A stretch of 64,000 nt of DNA from Enoplosus armatus (GCF_043641665.1 NC_092193.1:20920784-20984783), one strand, 5' to 3'; positions 1 through 12,605 are shown, numbered from the stretch's first letter. Notes: generated by a model not told the origin, from the letters alone. Program-made: numbers and translations.

Positions 1-249
1 TATGTTTACAGCATGCCACTTCATTGAAAACTAGAAAGAAGTGTATTTATGAGTGTAATCACTCGATGAAAAGTTATCTACTACCTGCAACTGCCGCAAT
101 CGTCATCATTCAGCTTTCATTTCATTTCATAGCACCCCTGTCAGCAGACAAGAATGCTGCACAACACCACCACCATACAATCATTCAGTGATTTTATTTG
201 CAGTGCCAGTGGTTTTAAAGTTCTCGCTTTTGGCAATATCTGCCAAATA

Positions 250-1108
250 TCATGGAGCTTGAGAGATAATGGGGGGAAAAAAGTGAAGGAGAAAAAGAGA
301 CAGTGGATAGTAAGACAGATGGAAGGAAAGACAATGACAATTTACAGGATGAAAGACAGAAGGCAAGAACAAAAAAAAAAAAAACTGAGAGGACACAGGA
401 AATGAACGCATGGCGGCCATTTTTCTCTGGGGCCAGACGTTGGCAACGGACACACCTTGACCCACAAACAAAATGTCCTCCCGGAATATAGAAACTTCCA
501 AACGATATCATGAGCAGCACTCTCCCAAATCTGCCTCTCTCTTTTAAAACTTCTCTTCTGAGCGCCTAAACTCTTGTGTCAGCCATTTCTCCAAACCTAT
601 GAGCACAAATCTGTGGCTTTGATGACAAACGACAGGGGGATCGGCTGCAGAGCCCCTGTGACTGGCAGCGGCGACTATTTCACCTTTGGCGTTGTCTGTT
701 GCGTTACATCCGTCTTAACATACAGCCACGCCGACACACAGGCGCCCATTCAAAAGACACAGTGTGCTGCAGACAGCAGTGGCAGTGTCATTATGTGGCT
801 GCTAGCGGAGGATGAGAACGGGTCAAGCCGCACTTTTAACCTTCACCAATGAATTCTCTCGTCCGTGGCTCCGTTCGCCCCCCCCCCCCCCCCCCCCCCC
901 CCCGTGCCTGGAGACTGCAGAGAAAAATGGCCGCCATTCATTCATTTGCTGGGTCCTCTTAGTTTTTTGTTCTTCCTTTCTGTCTTTCATCCTGTAAATT
1001 TTCATTGTCTTCCCTTCCATATGTCTTACTATCTACAGTCTCTTTCCCCCCTTCATTTTTCTTTGTCTGTCTTCTCTCTTTTGCTCCATTATCTCTCAAG
1101 CTCCATCT
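250..1108. repeat. Long imperfect inverted repeat (arms 250-440 and 905-1108)
   Basis: The plus strand of the left arm and the reverse complement of the right arm share long blocks: GGAGCTTGAGAGATAATGG, TAGTAAGACA, GGAAGACAATGA/GGAAAGACAATGA, TTTACAGGATGAAAGACAGA and ATGGCGGCCATTTTTCTCTG. The right arm has a small insertion of roughly 15-20 bases. About 465 bases, ending in a C26 run, separate the arms. Either two copies of one dispersed element sit in opposite orientation, or this is one element with long inverted ends. Confidence 0.85.
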
Positions 1109-2143
1109 TAGGGGAAATCTGCTTAGCAGCCTTGAGCATACTTGCTTTCCAATTAAATCAAGATGTATTTGCCTTTCAAAAGCCTCCCTTTCCTCACTCC
1201 TTCTCCCATCGGAATAATTGATGGAGGTCTCTGGCCTCATGATGAATGGCTTCCAAGCCCGGAGATGAATAGAAAGATGAATGATTTCACCCCTGCGAGG
1301 GCCGGAGAGGGCTGGAACAAGGAGTGCTGACATTGTGACAAATACACTGACCATGGCAACCGAACCTGGCCGAATCAGCAAGGGACGGAGGGGTGGCGCG
1401 CGCTCATCGCGGCTCAACAGACGTTCCTCCTGCCGACGTCTGTCTACCCCACGGACAATTACCTGAGCCTCGCAATTAACTGCAGGCACAGCGATAATGC
1501 TGATGGCCTGCCAGGAGACGAGTGGCGGCGAGCCAGCTAGCTGGGGCTGGAGAGCACTGCGTCGGACGGCTGTGTTTGTGGCGCTCGGTGGAAATGTGGA
1601 GGCCAAGAGAACAGGTGCGGTAAGGTGAGAAGACGCCCCGGGTGACTTCATGTGGATGGTGCCGCCACTATACCCGGGCCAAGATTTCTAAGCTGAAACA
1701 AGTTTTATGGTTTTTTTTTTTTCTCCTCTGCCTTCACGCAACTCGCTGTCATACAGCTGAGAGGCAGCAAATGTTCATAAGAACAAATTCAATGAGCGCA
1801 TGACGGGCCATCTGTTATAAAGGGCCAATAAGTGAGATTGTCACTGCCCCATAGAACATAATGACCATAATACATCCACGTGGGGGGGGGGGGGGGGGGG
1901 GGGGGGGGTGAAAGGAGTGTTGATCAGTAGCAATGACTCAATGATTATGTTGCCAGCTGGCTGTCAAGAACTTTCTGGTAAGACTGAAAAAGTAAAGAAA
2001 ACAACAGCATTACCTTTGTTGTCTTCTGCATGAAAGCAGGCAGGGACATAGCTGGGGATTTGGGGACCCACTGCGGATAATGTTTACTAGATAGATAGAT
2101 GACTTCATATTTCTTTAAATGAACAAAAAAGAGAAACCTGAAA

Positions 2144-2366
2144 CAGTGGTTCCCTGATCGCCTCCTGGAGGCCCACACTCACTATGTTTCATCTCCCCTG
2201 CTCTGCCCACATCTGATTCACTAAAAGTAGAGGTGTTTATCGAGAACTGGTGCCTTGGATCCATCGTCCTGGTTGGTTTAACACACCTAATAAAGTTCAT
2301 CATACTGTGGGTAGGGCCATGAAAGAAGACTGAGAGTCCTTATAGGAGCAGTGTTGGGAACCACTG
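2144..2366. mobile_element. hAT-type MITE, 223 bp
   Basis: The left end CAGTGGTTCCC is answered by GGGAACCACTG at the right end, giving an 11-bp terminal inverted repeat. The interior holds a short 'tcctggaggcccac' and 'ctaataaagttc' context like the common fish element that begins CAGTGGTTCTCAA. The flanking 8-mers (ACCTGAAA and ACCATTAA) do not match, so no target duplication survives. The hAT class is inferred from the CAGTGG terminus. Confidence 0.65.
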
Positions 2367-2761
2367 ACCATTAACTTATTTTCGGGCCAATTTCGGGCCA
2401 GACACGGAGCAACATTAGCATTCAGATGGAGTCGTTTTATCTACCTGAAGAATGCAAGTCCAATATCCACCAGCTAGTAGCAGATTTGGTCTGCTGTTTG
2501 GTGCTGGGTAGGTGGCCTACAGTAGGTTGCCATCCATAAAACAAAGCTAAAATGCTCCCAAGTACTGGTGGAAGAGTCAGGTGATAATTCGGTGAGTTTG
2601 TCACTGTGAGCGACCACTTTCACGTACACACAGTCATGTGTTTCATCGTTAGCATAATAATATTCTTTATAGCAGCTTTAAAGACCAACAATTTGGTTTA
2701 AGTTTCCTATAAAAATTCTAATTATGCCTGTGATGAAATTACATTGACTGCAACATTAAGG

Positions 2762-3160
2762 AGCAGTCGTATTTTTGTCCTGATGTGTTGGTTTGGGAAC
2801 CTAAAGGTGAGGAGTAAGACTAAACTACAGAGGGTGGTGAACACCTGCTCTAAGACTACAGGGGTGTCCCAGCTCGGCCTCTCCGCTCTGTACAACAGGC
2901 GTCAGGCCAGAAACGTCGATCCATCCCACACCCTGCACCAGGAGTTCCACCTTCTGCCCTCTGGGCAATTGCTGCCATTAGCCATGACCTATAGTCCATC
3001 TTTTACTGCTACACTCTGTACATTTGACTCATTGCCCTTTTTATTTGCCATTTGTTTGTTGTCTATAGTGTCTTTGTTGCTGCCAGTATGTTTCATGTTA
3101 CTTATTCTTTGTAGTGTTTTGTTGCGCTCTGGGGACAATAAAGATTTATTGAATTAAATT
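2762..3160 (+). mobile_element. LINE 3' end: truncated reverse-transcriptase ORF tail plus 3' UTR
   Basis: In the plus frame the segment reads CWFGNLKVRSKTKLQRVV, then TCSKTTGV, LYNRRQARNV, DPSHTLHQEFHLLPSGQ. This is the conserved tail that follows the reverse transcriptase in Rex1/L2-like LINEs, where a WYGN..., DPSHPLH...F.LLPSG pattern is usual. About 190 bases later comes GGGGACAATAAAGATTTATTGAATTAAATT, a LINE 3' terminus with a degenerate ATTGA tail. The fragment is 5'-truncated and lacks all catalytic domains. The exact clade is uncertain. Confidence 0.8.
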
Positions 3161-5204
3161 CAGCATTAATGACCGTTACATTAGTGAGACAATGCGGTGA
3201 TTGTACATTACAAGACTACAGAATAGTTACAGACAGACAGACAAAATAACATTGGTGAGGAACAACTTGTGATGGTAATTTGTAATTTGTGAGACTTTTG
3301 TGAGAAAATAATGTGGCTCACTTGTGAGGACTCCTTTGTAACTCCCCGTGAATCATAACAGGCAGGTGTGCGTGCGAGTCACACTGAATTCAATACAAAT
3401 TATCCGTATATGTCAGCTACATTAGAGATCTGACAATCGCCATTTCACAAACAGGTTTTCTATGGCCACATAAAGCACACTTTCGGGAACAAACAGAACG
3501 GAATGCATCAGTCACATACTGAGGAGTTCTGTGATGTGCGAAAGGGCAATGTTTGAAGAAAATCTGTGCCAAACACGGAAAAGAAAATGCAGGACGTGAA
3601 AGGTACCGTAGTATGTATTCCAGGTCTATTGTACAAGACTGCATTTTACTATCAGCAGCTTCTGATATGTTGTTTACATCCTGACTAGAAATAAGTAAAT
3701 GGCCAAAATGTGAACTCTACGGTGTAACACGTTTGGTATGCCTGAAGCACCACTGGGTGCACTGAGTGAATGCTTGTCAGCTTTCATGAGGCATTTATAT
3801 GATACTTGCATCATTCCTGACAAGGCGGTGGAACACTGTCAGTTTATTGAGAAACATCCGAAATATAAAAGAGCTCGAGGATAGTGCCATCGCTCCTCAC
3901 GCCATCCAACCACGTAGCCATAACGCTGTGTTAAGATGCTATTGTCAGAAAATTGAATCCTTTACTTGCCTGCAAAAGTTGGTAGACACATTGGATCTGA
4001 ATTCATTACTTTGCTTCGGCTGCCACATGTTTGTTCAAGCAGAATTGTTCATGGAGAGCAAAATGAAAATGCATTCTTTCCCTTGAGAATGGTTTAATAC
4101 AGCATCCACTTTGTGGAGGTTTGTGAGTTTTCTTCTGCGTCTCACTGTCTTCCTCGGTGGACGCAATTTGGAGGTAGGCCACGAGTAAAGGCATCCAATC
4201 AATCTGCTAAATTTTTGCATTCACCACCATCACTGGAATAAACTACAAACTAGTCTACAGCTTCAACATGTGGAAGATTTCACTTACTGTTGTAAATTCA
4301 ACCGCTTGTTATCATAATAATGATAATACTGGGATTTGAGGGAAATAAAAAAGACTAAATAGAATATGTTCAAACCTTAAGACAAATGTGTTTCAGTTCA
4401 GCATCAGTTGTCTCAGCCTTTGGAGAGTGAGATCATGTTAACTTCATGAAGTTTTTTGTTATGGAGGTGCTCGCCTGCTGGCTCCAGCTTCATATTTAGC
4501 ATGCAGACATGAGGAGGGTAATAATTATCTTCTCATCTGACTCTCAGCGAGAAAGCAATTAGGCATATTCCCAATCAAAACAATTCCTCTAAAACAAAAC
4601 AAAACATAATTTTCCACATGGCCAAGACCTTTGCGGGTTAAAAGTCACCCGCCTGACAGACTGAGGTCAGTTGCTGTCTATGTTGATCTGTATGAACATC
4701 TTTTCTAGACAGACAGACAGCTAGAGGAGGAGAGTGTGGGTGGATTTAATAAACAAGGGATACAATCTTTTTGAATACTGATTATAGTAAGAATAATAAC
4801 TGCTGTTAAACTTAAAGTCACACGTTTCAACTTCAAACAGCGGCAAGTGCCGTGCTCATCTATCCTCGAGTATAGACAGTAAACTGAGGCCAGTCCAGTC
4901 ACGTCTTTCCACATCCCTTTTCTTTGGACCACCACGTTGCACTTCCTAGCATCAGGTTGGGAACAGAGCGAAAGCTGCAACCACTGTGCCCCAGAGTCCA
5001 CCGTATGCTTCTATGGCACCCTGCTGGACGCTTTGAAATGATATCTCAATTCGTGATATTACTCTTCAATGAAAGCCCACGGCTGCGGCAGCAAAGGCCC
5101 AACACAGAAGCGCGAGAGGGGAAGCGCTGCTGCGTCGGTCCCTGCACTGGGCCGTGTGCACTGTGAGCCCAGGGGCGATGTCGGGATAAAAAGGTTTGAG
5201 CTGT

Positions 5205-5265
5205 GCACAGAGAGAGGGGGGGGGGGGCAGAGGGAGGGGGTACAGAGGGGACAGGGGCTCAGGGA
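5205..5265 (+). other. G-rich block with quadruplex-forming potential
   Basis: An 11-nt G run is followed within 50 nt by GGG, GGGGG, GGGG and GGGG runs separated by 4 to 6 bases (cagag, a, tacaga, aca). At least four G runs with short loops satisfy the usual quadruplex pattern on the plus strand. The transcript strand of astn1 is C-rich here. Whether it folds or matters is not known. Confidence 0.6.
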
Positions 5266-7587
5266 CGTGACAGCAGCAGATCCATTCAGATTAGACGGTT
5301 TCAATATCCTCTGAAGTTTCCAATAAACAGCAGTTGGAACCACTGCCGTCCCCGGCGCCATTTGATTGTCCATCACCTCAGACGTAACCTCGGTTGATGT
5401 GGTTTTGAATTGCTGCCCTGACTGGCCTTGCATGTCTGCTGTTATATCAACAACAAGCGATAAACCCATCCTGCAATCTGCTGCTTTCTGCACTGTGAGG
5501 CGATTCGGAGGCCGTTACGCAGGTGCCTGGAATAAGCTTAGCCAGCAGGCTGCCTGAATGAAGCATTTCCAGGAAATATGCTGAAATATAATTATTAATG
5601 TTACACTCTCCATTGTAGTACTCTCTGCTGCCCTCCAAACATGAAGAAAAAGGTCATTACTCATGCAGGCAGAGCAGGGGAGGGGAGGATATCCTCTCCA
5701 TGACAGATGTCTGCTCTTTATAAAATGCTTGCATGTTCTACAACTTAAATACCAGCACTAAGAAATAATAAGAGATATATAATATTATGCCTCTGGCAAA
5801 ATGGAGTGGTTCTTTATGGAGTTAGACAACTTTATGTTCAGCTGTTTTTGGGGGGGGTTTTTTCCCTCTCCAACTACTCAGTCAAACGCGCCTATGATTG
5901 CTCTGCATAATTCCAAACATTTAGAGCATAAGACTGTAAAACTAAGCAAAACAAAGCGAGGTCAAACGCAGCAGATAATGAGGCATCCAGATGGATGGAT
6001 ACAAATCTTTGGCCTTCTGGAATCGCTTGATATTAGGCAAGCCAAGACTTTCCTCCCCCCCACCACCCCTGTTTCTGTGTTATTGGCAGCTGTTTCACTC
6101 AGGACGGCTGTGGGCTGCTCCGACATTGCCGCCATGTGCTGCACTGGTAATGAAGGGAGCAGCGAGGTGGCTTCTGATGCCACCGACTAATGAATCCCGA
6201 CAGTGGTGGTCCAACCCACCCAACCCCCAAGGCCCCCTCTCCACCCTGCACACTTAATGGATGAAGAAATCATTTTTGCTAATGCTCTACCTGTTCTCCC
6301 TTCGCGTCCGTTATCGAGTTGGATGGTGAGCTGAGGAGTGTGAGCTCCACGTGAGCCGCACTCGGAGAAAGTGCAGCCAGGACGTTTCCAGGTAAAAGGG
6401 AAAACAAAACATTCACTGTACGGAAGAAGAATTGCTAATGGGAGGCTATCGTTCATGAATTCAGACGCTCAACTGAAGCTTTGTTTGCTTATAACAATAT
6501 GTTGATATGGATGCAATGTATTTTCTTTGCTATCTGACAATGCTGTCGTATGCTAACACAGTACACTCCGCAATGTGGGTCAGTGGTCCAAGGCTACGAG
6601 CGAAAGATCTGAATGCAGTCCAAAGCTTGTGCATGAATCTTACTCTGCTCTCCTCTGCTTCATCATTCTTCACTTCTGATGAAGACGGTACGGCAAGAAA
6701 AAAAAAAAAACAAGCTTAAAGGCCAGAAGAGAACATAAGCATACATCTGCGTTAGCCACATTTTATAATAATGTTGCTAAGAAACAAAGTATCCTGACTC
6801 GTAACGGCAAAATGTGTGAAAATGTAGAGACCTCTACTAAAATAGATTAGTGGAAACTTAACTCACTGAAAACATTTTCAAAAAAGATTCTTTTTTTAAA
6901 AAAGAGACTTGATCCAAAAGGGACTTCACACTCTGAAACAGGCCAATTTGAGGACAAGGACAATTTGACCTGCAACAGTCAACCAAAAGCAGACCAGTAT
7001 GAACCCTGTCTTCCAAAAATGACATTTATATGCAACTAAATTGTATTTCCAAATATGTTCTGAAAGAAAACATAATTGCTTCTCGGATTAGGAAAGTGTC
7101 GCATTTATTTCCCACACAGATGATGGCCGTACAAAGAGACTGGGATTAGAATCCTGAGTCCCATCTTTGGTGAGGTTTAGGCAACAAAAGCACTTTGTAG
7201 TTTGAGTTTGAGTTAAATGATGATTGAGCAGACTTGGGCTTCAAGTCACTGATTTCAGAATTTAACCGAGACCACGGCCCCCTAGCCAAGTGCTGCGAGT
7301 GTATAAACAGAATCATGAAAAACTTTAATGATGCTTTCTACACTGGGGCCAATATGGACTTGAAGACTGCCCCAAACATTATAAATGAAGGCTAAAATGT
7401 CAGAATGTGCATTCAAAGCACCCTGGGCTACACACACACAGCATTCCTCATTGGTTATCAAGCCCTGAGAAGCTGATTTTTTTTTTTTTTTTTTGGGGAA
7501 GTAATGAGGATTTCCGACAGGCCAGTGATGAAGTACTATCGCACAGCTGCGAGCTAGCAGAGTGAACCGTGAAATATGCTCTCATAC

Positions 7588-7715
7588 CTGTGAGGTATTC
7601 CGGGTCGGGCACAGGGTCCGACAGCTCCTCGTGGCACTGAACCTCCGTTGGCACCGAAGCCACCACCATGCCATCTGGGAGCTGCTGCTCGATGCCTCGG
7701 GCAAAGTTCTTCTGC
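7588..7715 (-). CDS. astn1: astn1 exon (window exon 7 of 7): entry of the MACPF region
   Basis: A 128-nt exon with acceptor TTAACACCAG|GCAGAAGAAC and donor CCTCACAG|GTATGA. AG from the previous exon plus G gives arginine. There are 42 full codons, starting [18 protein letters not shown] and ending PVPDPEYLT, and one base G remains for the next exon. NFARG...QQLPDG is shared with ASTN1 rather than ASTN2 as remembered. The next exon, which should begin near the remembered VNFSEVSGYPVLQHW segment, was not found between 1 and 7587, so this intron is longer than 7.5 kb. A second AG four bases inside the exon would shift the frame if used. Confidence 0.95.
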
Positions 7716-8529
7716 CTGGTGTTAAGAGAGACGAGACAACGGTAGGTCCCATTTAGAGACAGACGCGCTCAGTCATCCACGCAAAGAGACAAGTAGCATG
7801 GATAAAAGGGAACAAGGGAACAAGGGGGCACGGTGATGAAAGAAAGATAAAGCAGGAGAGAGAGATAACGTGAGGGTGGGGGCACAAAAGGTCTACATTC
7901 ACAGCATACATTTGAGGTTAATAAAGCAGGGACAAAAACAACCCCCCCCCCCCTCCACAAAATTCTTCTCTACTGAACAATTTGTTATGAACACCTACTG
8001 TGCCAGCACTTCCACAGTAGCTCTAATGTAAAAATGCATGCTTTTCCATAACTTACTCAGAGCAGTTGCGTGACCCGAAATGTGATTACTTCAGTTTGTT
8101 CCAACCTCAGGCCAGATGTACCAAAAACATGCACATACCATTTCAACAAATGTGCGGTGAGAATGGGGGCACCTCAAGCGTGCTTCAATGGGTGTCAGCC
8201 CAGTTCACTGTTTGTGTATAGGGTGTGTGTGTGTGTTTGTAGTCTATACAGTAGTCACTCACGGGCACATTTATAAAAATGAATTTTAATCAAGCAACTT
8301 TTGTGTACTCAATATGAATATTTATATTTACTTGGAGGTGCGATTCGGTTTCATTATGTTTTACATTGTTTTCATGTGAACTCTTCAATGCTTTTCTAAA
8401 CTCTGTGTCAATCGAGGGCTATAGATGCCAAAACTAAATCTTTGATGACCTGTCTGAAGTTTGATGATGATGATATCATAGCCAATGATGGTTTACATGT
8501 GCATGTGATGAATTAACAACAGTATAGAT

Positions 8530-9274
8530 CATGGACGCCGTCCTATGCGGACCCGGACCCGTAATCAACAAATTATTAAGAGGTTTTAAATTTTGACGGG
8601 GCGCTTCTATTTTAACCGGCGCAGGTTTTCTAGTCTTTGCGGCGCTGGTTTAGCGGCTCAGGAAACTCACAGACCAATTGCGTTCGAGTTACGCCAGCCC
8701 ACGTGATGCTGCTCAGCCAATCAAATCTGTGCACTCCAGGCGATAAACACTGTGAGTCTGAATACAGACAGACGAGAGAGGTGAGAGGCAAGAGACGGAT
8801 GGTAACGACACAGGGAGACAGACTGTGAAGTCAAGATGTGAAACAGTTAACAAAGAAAAAGGGAAACTCAAGCTGCTGCTACACTTTATTTACTTTTTCT
8901 GAAATGAAGCACTTGAATTTTAAGATGCAATTTTTCAAAAGCTATTTTATTTATTTTCTCTATCTTATTTTGAAATGCAGCCCTTCTTTTACTTAATGAG
9001 AGACGACCATTATACACATCTACAGTATTATATATCCGTAGAGTTCAATGTTAAGTGACAGTAAATATGGTCAAAATGTTTTTGAATTGTACTTTCTTTG
9101 TTTGATTTGACAGTCAGGTGTTGATCACATGCAGACGTTGATACAACTGCTAGGCTACTTCAATATATAATCACACTAAATCTCAACTCAAGTCAGACGT
9201 TATGATGTTCCGGGCCTTTGCTTGAGGACATTTTCTCTAACTGGACCTCTTCGAACTTCAGTTGAACACCCCTG
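8530..9274 (+). mobile_element. hAT-like non-autonomous element, 745 bp, with 8-bp target duplication
   Basis: The octamer GTATAGAT occurs at 8522-8529 and again at 9275-9282, exactly flanking an interval that begins CATGGACGCC and ends GAACACCCCTG. An 8-bp duplication and CA...TG ends are hAT hallmarks. The left end is only weakly complementary to the right end. The interior has a GC-richer 5' part with two CCAAT motifs (near 8672 and 8717) and an AT-rich 3' part, as in an internally deleted hAT. No transposase frame remains. Orientation is guessed from the promoter-like part. Confidence 0.65.
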
Positions 9275-10429
9275 GTATAGATGCTATAAATAGTCACAGC
9301 TGTGTATAAGGACAACTTCTCTGTGTTCGAGAGCCGCACCAATGTGACACAGATCAGCGAAATGATGCTTCTTATATAAAGACTGGTGGCGGAGGCAGTT
9401 GGTTAAGGGCGTGGTTACATCCACGGCCACACCCAGTTTCACAATGAACTTTGCAGTTATTTATTTTAAATTTGGAGCAATTTAGTCATAAACCTAAGGA
9501 GTGGTTCGTGCATCTGGTTTCCAGGTTGCATGTTGCAAAATGTTATACATTGTACAGTCGCACATTGATGCTATGAGACCCATTTGGAAGACTTGAACCT
9601 CATTCCCGACGCTGTACAATTTAAAGCACAGTTTTTGTATGTAGATGACATTGCATGTTGATGCTGATCGAGTTGCTTGTAGCATTTTGTTTTATGACGA
9701 TACAGTGATGCGTTTCATTTCGGAATGACAGCCTTTATTAAATGCTGTGCTGACAGACAAAGGGGAAGGAGTCAAGAAAGCAAGACGCAACGAGTGAAGG
9801 CTGGAGGGACAGAGTAGATCAACTTTGGATAAATAAGTTTACCTCTCATAAGTGGCAGATTGTAAAGCAATACTTTCTGGCACGTCATCAAGGGAAAATC
9901 AATACATTGTACCAATTATTCAGGACTGTGGAGCGTATTGAAGAGACAAAGACTCACATAAAGCCCGTCATTTTTCATTACGTTGATTGTTCTGCTGCAA
10001 CGTGACTCATCTTCAGTCTGCGAGCTGATGTCCTCATTTGTCTGTTGCTCGCGAGTGACTCTTGGTTGAACTCGCTCATTCCGACCACTCCATCATTCTT
10101 TGCCTCAATGCCAGTTAGGTTCACAACAAGGTTCCACAACAGAATGGCTCCAATAAATCAGTAACTTCGGTCATTCAGGTGTCTCCAACCAAAGCTGATG
10201 AGAATATATCTGTATTTTAGTACTGCTGGGAGTCCTGATTTTTAAAAGCACTCAGCAACCTTGTACATTAGCGGCTGCATTGGGTATTTATTAAATACTG
10301 TCGCTTAAAGATGCATTCATGACCATTTGAGGGAAAAACTTCCTAAAAAAAAATCACACATATTTGACATACATACTGTTTTATAAAGTTGACAATCGCC
10401 TGTTTACACAACTAGCAGACACGGAGAAA

Positions 10430-10640
10430 GAGAGATAAGCGTTCACTTCTACTTTTCCACTTTTCTTTGAGCTCTCTTTTGGTCTCGACCGGAAAGAGAA
10501 AGGAAATTCTAGCTCTTCAGTAACGGGACGCTTCTTCGTGTTCGCCAGCTAGCTGTTAGCTTTGTCGGTCTGCCATTTGGTGCTGAGAAGGTAACATTAA
10601 AAACAGCACCGATGAAAGCAGTGTGAGTACACAAGTGCGC
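10430..10640 (+). repeat. Dispersed repeat fragment resembling 2470-2560
   Basis: The stretch with GCTAGCTGTTAGC and GGTCTGCCATTTGGTGCTGAGAAGGT resembles GGTCTGCTGTTTGGTGCTGGGTAGGT near 2490-2515 and a repeat I recall from other fish genomes. Similarity outside this core is weak. The boundaries are estimates. Confidence 0.45.
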
Positions 10641-12563
10641 TTGCATCATACTGGTTGTAAAACTGTATTATCTAAACCACTTTGGAGGTAAAACCAAAAG
10701 TGGGGGCACCCCAAATGCTGATAATAATCCCTCATTGCATAGACTGTCTGTCTGTAACCTGTGGTTGATGCTTACAACCAGTAGTTTGGGTTAATTATTT
10801 TACCATTCTCTTCCAAGTAAGTTTATCTTACCAGTCTAAAACCATGAACACAAAACCCAGCTGGCGATAAACTACAAGCATCCTTTAACATCTGTGGATG
10901 AATGAGTCACTTGTTTATTTTATTTTTCAAATGTATTCCTCCCTGTGCGCTGAGAATATTTCCTGCCAGTAACCTTATCTGACCCCAGTTCTTAAATTAA
11001 GCATCTCAAGTGGCCTACACAAATGTTCTTCAAAGTGTATTTCTCGAACGCCTTTAAAACATACATAGCAGCAGGTCGTCATGGCTCCCACTGGTGACAG
11101 TTTTCCAGTTAATATACACCATGCATAATATACCATTTGATTCATGCAGTGTTTCGGGATTTGAAGCTGTGAAAAAAAAAAAAAAAAAAGGATGCACAAA
11201 TATTTACAAATCACAAACTGTTGCCTTCGGGAAAGTCACAGCTTGAGAACGACAGACGCCACTGGCTGGAGCAGAAACGGCGCTGGAGCAGTTGTGTCAA
11301 ATGCCACTATTCAGATGACATTTTATTTGCATGGTCACGGCGTGGCCAGGGGTATGGCGGTAATTAGAAGGAAATCAGGCTCATAAAAACAATGTAAAGG
11401 TAGCTGCTGGTGCTGTGGGTGGGCGGTAAGGCGCGAAATTGGGATGACACTTGGAGTGGAATAATGTGGAATAACACACACACAAAAAAGTGCTCTCTTT
11501 GGTACATGTATGTATCACCAACTAGCGCTGAAGCACAGTTTATTTGCCTGTCGCTAGATTCGTGCCGCAGAACGATGAAAAACAAAAAAAAGGTTGGATC
11601 TCTGTTATCGATGACAGACAATTTTTCTTCTCTTTTAGACGCATGCTATCGCTGCATCGCTGTCTGACAATTTGCATTGGTCATTTTGTCGGATAATGAC
11701 ATGTGACATTTAAACAGCCATCTGGCACTGCAAGGATTTCATATTTCATTTTTCTTCCATGTTAAACTGCCAAAACTCTCACTGCAGACATTTTTCTTCT
11801 AGTGAGCGCTGTGGTGAAGCGGCCATGTTTTTCAAATGTGACGAAACACAAGGTCACTTTTGATTAATGACAGCAACCCTTTCACTTTTTTAATTTTTTT
11901 TTCTGTTGCCCTCACGATGACACCCCCCCCCCCCGCGACTGAATAACCTCACAGCTCTCAATAAGAACCAATCAGGGCCACCAACAAACCCCGTTCCCAC
12001 CCCGCCCTCTCAGACACACTTCATATTTTAATTAACTGAGTCAATGAAGGTATTCCTCCTGAGGGTGGGGGTTGGGGTACAGTGGACTGAGGTGAGCTGG
12101 AAAAGCAAGAGGGAGAGAAAAAGAAAAGAGAGAATGCTCGCACAAAGTAGTTTGGATGGCGGGGGGGGGCTGTTTGTCAGGTGGGAGCGTGGTCTTAATC
12201 ATTGATCCCAAGCAGCCACCAGAATGAGAACAAAGGGCACTAAAATATTCATTAAAACCTGCTCTGAGCTTGTCGTGTGAGAGAGGGATGGGGGGGGGGG
12301 GGGGGGGGCAGTGGTAGAAGTAATGAGAGGAGGTTAGCTTCTTAACGTCTCATTACTGGAGTCCACTGGCTCCCACAGGAAGACAGAGACCCCTGTCACT
12401 GAGCTCTGTAATATGAAATCAGATCATATCGATAGGACCTCCTTCCTGGGAACGTTCTCATGTTGCTCTGTAACCAAAATCCTCTTGTGCCCCCACCGGT
12501 CTGCTGCCAATGGCAACGATGACGACAGGGCTTTACTCGCCCCGGAAATCAAATAAATAAGCC

Positions 12564-12569
<6 letters not shown>

Positions 12570-12605
<36 letters not shown>
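12570..12605. repeat. T15 followed directly by G21
   Basis: A 15-nt T run abuts a 21-nt G run. It is one of several long G or C homopolymers in the window. Long adjoining homopolymers of this type are prone to slippage and to sequencing or assembly error, so the exact lengths should not be trusted. Confidence 0.9.

Larger units (their letters stand above)
1..7587 (-). other. astn1 intron downstream of window exon 7 (partial)
   Basis: No coding exon was seen on either strand. The stretch contains a long imperfect inverted repeat (about 250-440 and 905-1108), a C26 run (878-903), a G27 run (1882-1908), a hAT-type MITE (2144-2366), a LINE 3' fragment (about 2762-3160) and a G-rich block (5205-5265). 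About 1140-1640 is GC-rich, high-complexity sequence that could be a conserved element. The rest looks like ordinary intron. The long open frame at 959-1651 on the minus strand is not supported as a gene. Confidence 0.8.

Noticed and set aside
959..1651. Longest open frame in the window, 230 codons on the minus strand
   Set aside because: The C-terminal third is translated from the inverted-repeat arm and the rest from GC-rich low-stop sequence. It matches no known family and has no gene context, so it is treated as chance.
5059..5493. 144-codon minus-strand frame considered as the next astn1 exon
   Set aside because: It does not contain the expected MACPF entry residues and is Pro/Ser-rich because of the C-rich opposite strand.
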